Below are positions 62,156-64,000 of a stretch of DNA of 64,000 bases, one piece after another; the first letter of the stretch is position 1, and every line of letters begins with the position of its first letter. A model generated the notes under the pieces. The model had not been told where the DNA came from. It made no database searches and saw only the letters and a program-made list of their open reading frames with translations. Made by a program: the position numbers and the translations under genes. Source of the stretch: Flavobacterium fluvii (GTDB lineage: Bacteria; Bacteroidota; Bacteroidia; Flavobacteriales; Flavobacteriaceae); assembly GCF_900129545.1 (NCBI RefSeq), contig NZ_FQWB01000001.1:806001-870000 (forward strand), written 5' to 3'.

Positions 62156-62313
62156 ATTAATTCGTTACTAAATAACAATTATTATTGGTGTAACGCTTGA
62201 TTTAGTTTCGGTTGTGTTTCTGTCCTAATCTAAAAACACGATTACAATTTTTGAATTATTGATAGAGTCAGACAATTCAAATATAATTAATTAAAGAATA
62301 TGTTTACTTTTCA

Positions 62314-62754
62314 TCATACCTTCTTTATCACATAAGTCACAATTCCCCAAATGATTAACTGGTTTTCTTCGGTGACTTTTATGGGAGGATAATTGGGGTT
62401 TTCGGGCATCAGGTACAAACAGTCTTTTTCGAGCTGGATGCGTTTTACGGTGAATTCGCCGTCGATGAAGCAAATGGCGATTTTGTTGTTTTGGGGTTCC
62501 AGACTTCGGTCAACGACCAAAACATCTTTGTCGTTGATGCCGGCGTCAATCATCGAGTTACCCTTGACTTTTATGTAGAAAGTGGCCAAAGGATTTTCAC
62601 TCAATTCCTTGTTTAGATCAATGCCGGTCTCCATAAAATCGGCCGCAGGCGAGGGAAATCCAGCCGAAACACCTTCTTTTATGAAAGGAATTCGCAGTTC
62701 GCTTTCAAAATCAGGGGTAAAAAACGTCAGCTTTTGGTCTTTGATTATTGACAT
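62314..62754 (-). CDS. umuD: UmuD-like S24 peptidase (DNA polymerase V accessory)
   Basis: 146 residues. Self-cleavage site A31-G32 (EGVSAGFPSPA), catalytic Ser67 in KGNSMIDAG and Lys104 in EFTVKRI match UmuD. After RecA-stimulated cleavage it activates UmuC for translesion synthesis. It overlaps the 3' end of umuC by 10 bp and comes after it in transcription, the reverse of the E. coli order. Confidence 0.93.
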   Translation of the reverse strand: MSIIKDQKLTFFTPDFESELRIPFIKEGVSAGFPSPAADFMETGIDLNKELSENPLATFYIKVKGNSMIDAGINDKDVLVVDRSLEPQNNKIAICFIDGEFTVKRIQLEKDCLYLMPENPNYPPIKVTEENQLIIWGIVTYVIKKV

Positions 62755-64000
62755 CGTATTTCGAGAATATCGTTGAAGTTAGTCGTGTATTTGGGCGAAA
62801 GATGATTCTGGTTCATATTCCAAGTCAGGCTCAAGTTTTGGGAGGCCAATTTTACTTTTTTGTCGCCGATTTTGGTGTTCAATTTGTCCATTGCTTGCAT
62901 CAAGGCCAAATGTTTTGGGTTTTCCTCGTCGAACAATTGCAGTTGTTTTTTGTTTTCGTCAATCAATCCGGTTACGATTACGCCTGCTTTCTTGAATTTT
63001 AAATGCTCGTTTCCTTTGTGCAATTTTTTCAATATGTCAATCGCAGTGTTTGAAATGGTCAAAGTCGAATTGGTCGCAAAAGGCAACGTAACCGCCATAT
63101 TAAAATAATATTTCGAAGTTTGAACGCTGTGTTTGTCAATGACCAACATCACGATTATCGTTTGGCAACAGGATTTTTGATTTCGTAATTTCTCGGCACA
63201 AACCGAGGCAAAAGTCGCCACGCGCTCGCGCAACAAATCGAAATCGGCAATTTGTTTGGGAAAACTTCGGGTAATGGTAATGCTTTTCTTTTGGTCGACG
63301 ATGGGTTCCAAGTCCAAAACCGATTTTCCTTCGAGTTCGTATTTCAAGCGCATTCCAACAATGCCCATTTCTCTCCTGATCCAGGCTTCGTGTTGTGGCT
63401 GGATAAAGTCCAGGGCGGTTTTGATGTTTTTCAACTTCATTTTTTTGTTCATTCGATAGCCGATGCCCCAAACGTCTTCAATCTTGGTCCATTTCAGGGC
63501 TTTGGTGCGTTTTTCCTCGGAGTCGATAACGTAAACGCCTTTTGTTCTGTCCTGAAATTTCTTGGCTATTTTGTTGGCGACTTTCGATAAAGCTTTGGTT
63601 TCGGCAAAGCCAATGCAAACGGGGATTCCGACCCATTTCTGGACACGGGTTTTCATTTGGAGGCCGTAATAGTGGTAATCGGGAATAGTCAAACCATCAA
63701 AATTCAGGAAGGCCTCGTCAATGCTGTAGATTTCCAAATTTGGCGTGAATTGGTTTAAAATCTTCATTACCCGATTGCTCAAATCGCCATAGAGCGGATA
63801 ATTGGAAGAAAACAATTGGATATTTTTTTCTTTGACCAATTCCTTGATTTGAAATGCCGGAGCGCCCATTGGAACGCCAGCAGCCTTTGCTTCGTTGCTT
63901 CTGGAAATCACGCAACCGTCGTTGTTGGATAATATCGCAACGGGTTTGCCCACGAATTGGGGCTGGAAAACCCTTTCGCAGGAAGCATAAAAATTGTTGC
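62745..64000 (-). CDS. umuC: UmuC-like Y-family DNA polymerase (partial, N-terminus beyond window)
   Basis: 417 residues in the window, missing only the first few at the right edge; the frame reads NNFYASCERVFQPQFVGKPV at the edge, the usual UmuC beginning. Motifs: AILSNNDGCVISRSNEAKA, IYSIDEAFLNFDG (catalytic acidic pair), KTRVQKWVGIPVCIGFAETK, and DVWGIGYRMNKKMKLKNI for the HhH thumb. Error-prone translesion polymerase. It ends in the overlap with umuD. Confidence 0.96.
   Translation of the reverse strand, partial: NNFYASCERVFQPQFVGKPVAILSNNDGCVISRSNEAKAAGVPMGAPAFQIKELVKEKNIQLFSSNYPLYGDLSNRVMKILNQFTPNLEIYSIDEAFLNFDGLTIPDYHYYGLQMKTRVQKWVGIPVCIGFAETKALSKVANKIAKKFQDRTKGVYVIDSEEKRTKALKWTKIEDVWGIGYRMNKKMKLKNIKTALDFIQPQHEAWIRREMGIVGMRLKYELEGKSVLDLEPIVDQKKSITITRSFPKQIADFDLLRERVATFASVCAEKLRNQKSCCQTIIVMLVIDKHSVQTSKYYFNMAVTLPFATNSTLTISNTAIDILKKLHKGNEHLKFKKAGVIVTGLIDENKKQLQLFDEENPKHLALMQAMDKLNTKIGDKKVKLASQNLSLTWNMNQNHLSPKYTTNFNDILEIRCQ

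Overview
The window reads as chromosome of a Flavobacterium-like member of the Bacteroidota. It is AT-rich, has few Shine-Dalgarno sequences, and carries many TAnnTTTG minus-7 promoter boxes upstream of genes. It encodes type IX secretion (T9SS) cargo and has the order panD-panC / glycogen-synthase-like / DUF4270 lipoprotein / glmS. There is no rRNA and no CRISPR array. One tRNA gene is present (Leu, anticodon CAA).

Layout. 1-10.9 kb: radA (cut by the left edge) and an esterase-like TPR protein on the minus strand, panD and panC on the minus strand, then glgA-like, DUF4270 lipoprotein, glmS and a TonB-dependent receptor on the plus strand. 11.0-13.0 kb: atpD-atpC. 13.0-18.3 kb: a biotin operon (unknown 175-aa membrane protein, bioF, DUF2007/zinc-ribbon protein, bioD, bioA, divergent ketosynthase), followed by recX. 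19.1-41.0 kb: four very large, related, secreted T9SS proteins, three tandem on plus and one inverted. They share a C-terminal module of about 550 residues. Three of them share a hairpin leader element about 115 nt before the start codon. The three plus-strand genes each end at a long palindromic hairpin. 41.2-48.8 kb, all minus: bioB, a small membrane protein, ribF, an M43-type T9SS metalloprotease, pth, rplY and prs.

49.0-60.2 kb: an 11.1-kb integrative element inserted in the 3' end of tRNA-Leu. It is bounded by a 15-bp direct repeat and, just inside each end, by an identical 21-bp double-decamer repeat that looks like integrase arm sites. It encodes a tyrosine integrase, a small HTH protein, an RteC-like protein, a DUF6291/replication-like protein, a phage tape-measure protein, a terminase small subunit and a divergent XRE repressor with three identical operator-like repeats. 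I see no terminase large subunit, portal, capsid or lysis gene. This gene set resembles a phage satellite (PICI-like) that carries its own tape-measure gene, and it is the strongest candidate here for an undescribed system.

60.2-64 kb: a short accessory stretch with a broken or frameshifted gene pair, a RelE/HigB-like toxin with an XRE antitoxin, and umuC-umuD in reversed order. umuC is cut by the right edge.

How the genes work together: the biotin operon and the separate bioB make biotin; panC and panD supply pantothenate precursors; glmS feeds amino sugars to the envelope; atpD/atpC are F1 ATP synthase subunits. The T9SS proteins and the TonB receptor are surface or outer-membrane functions. 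Assignments come from recognising motifs and family patterns by eye; no database search was run.
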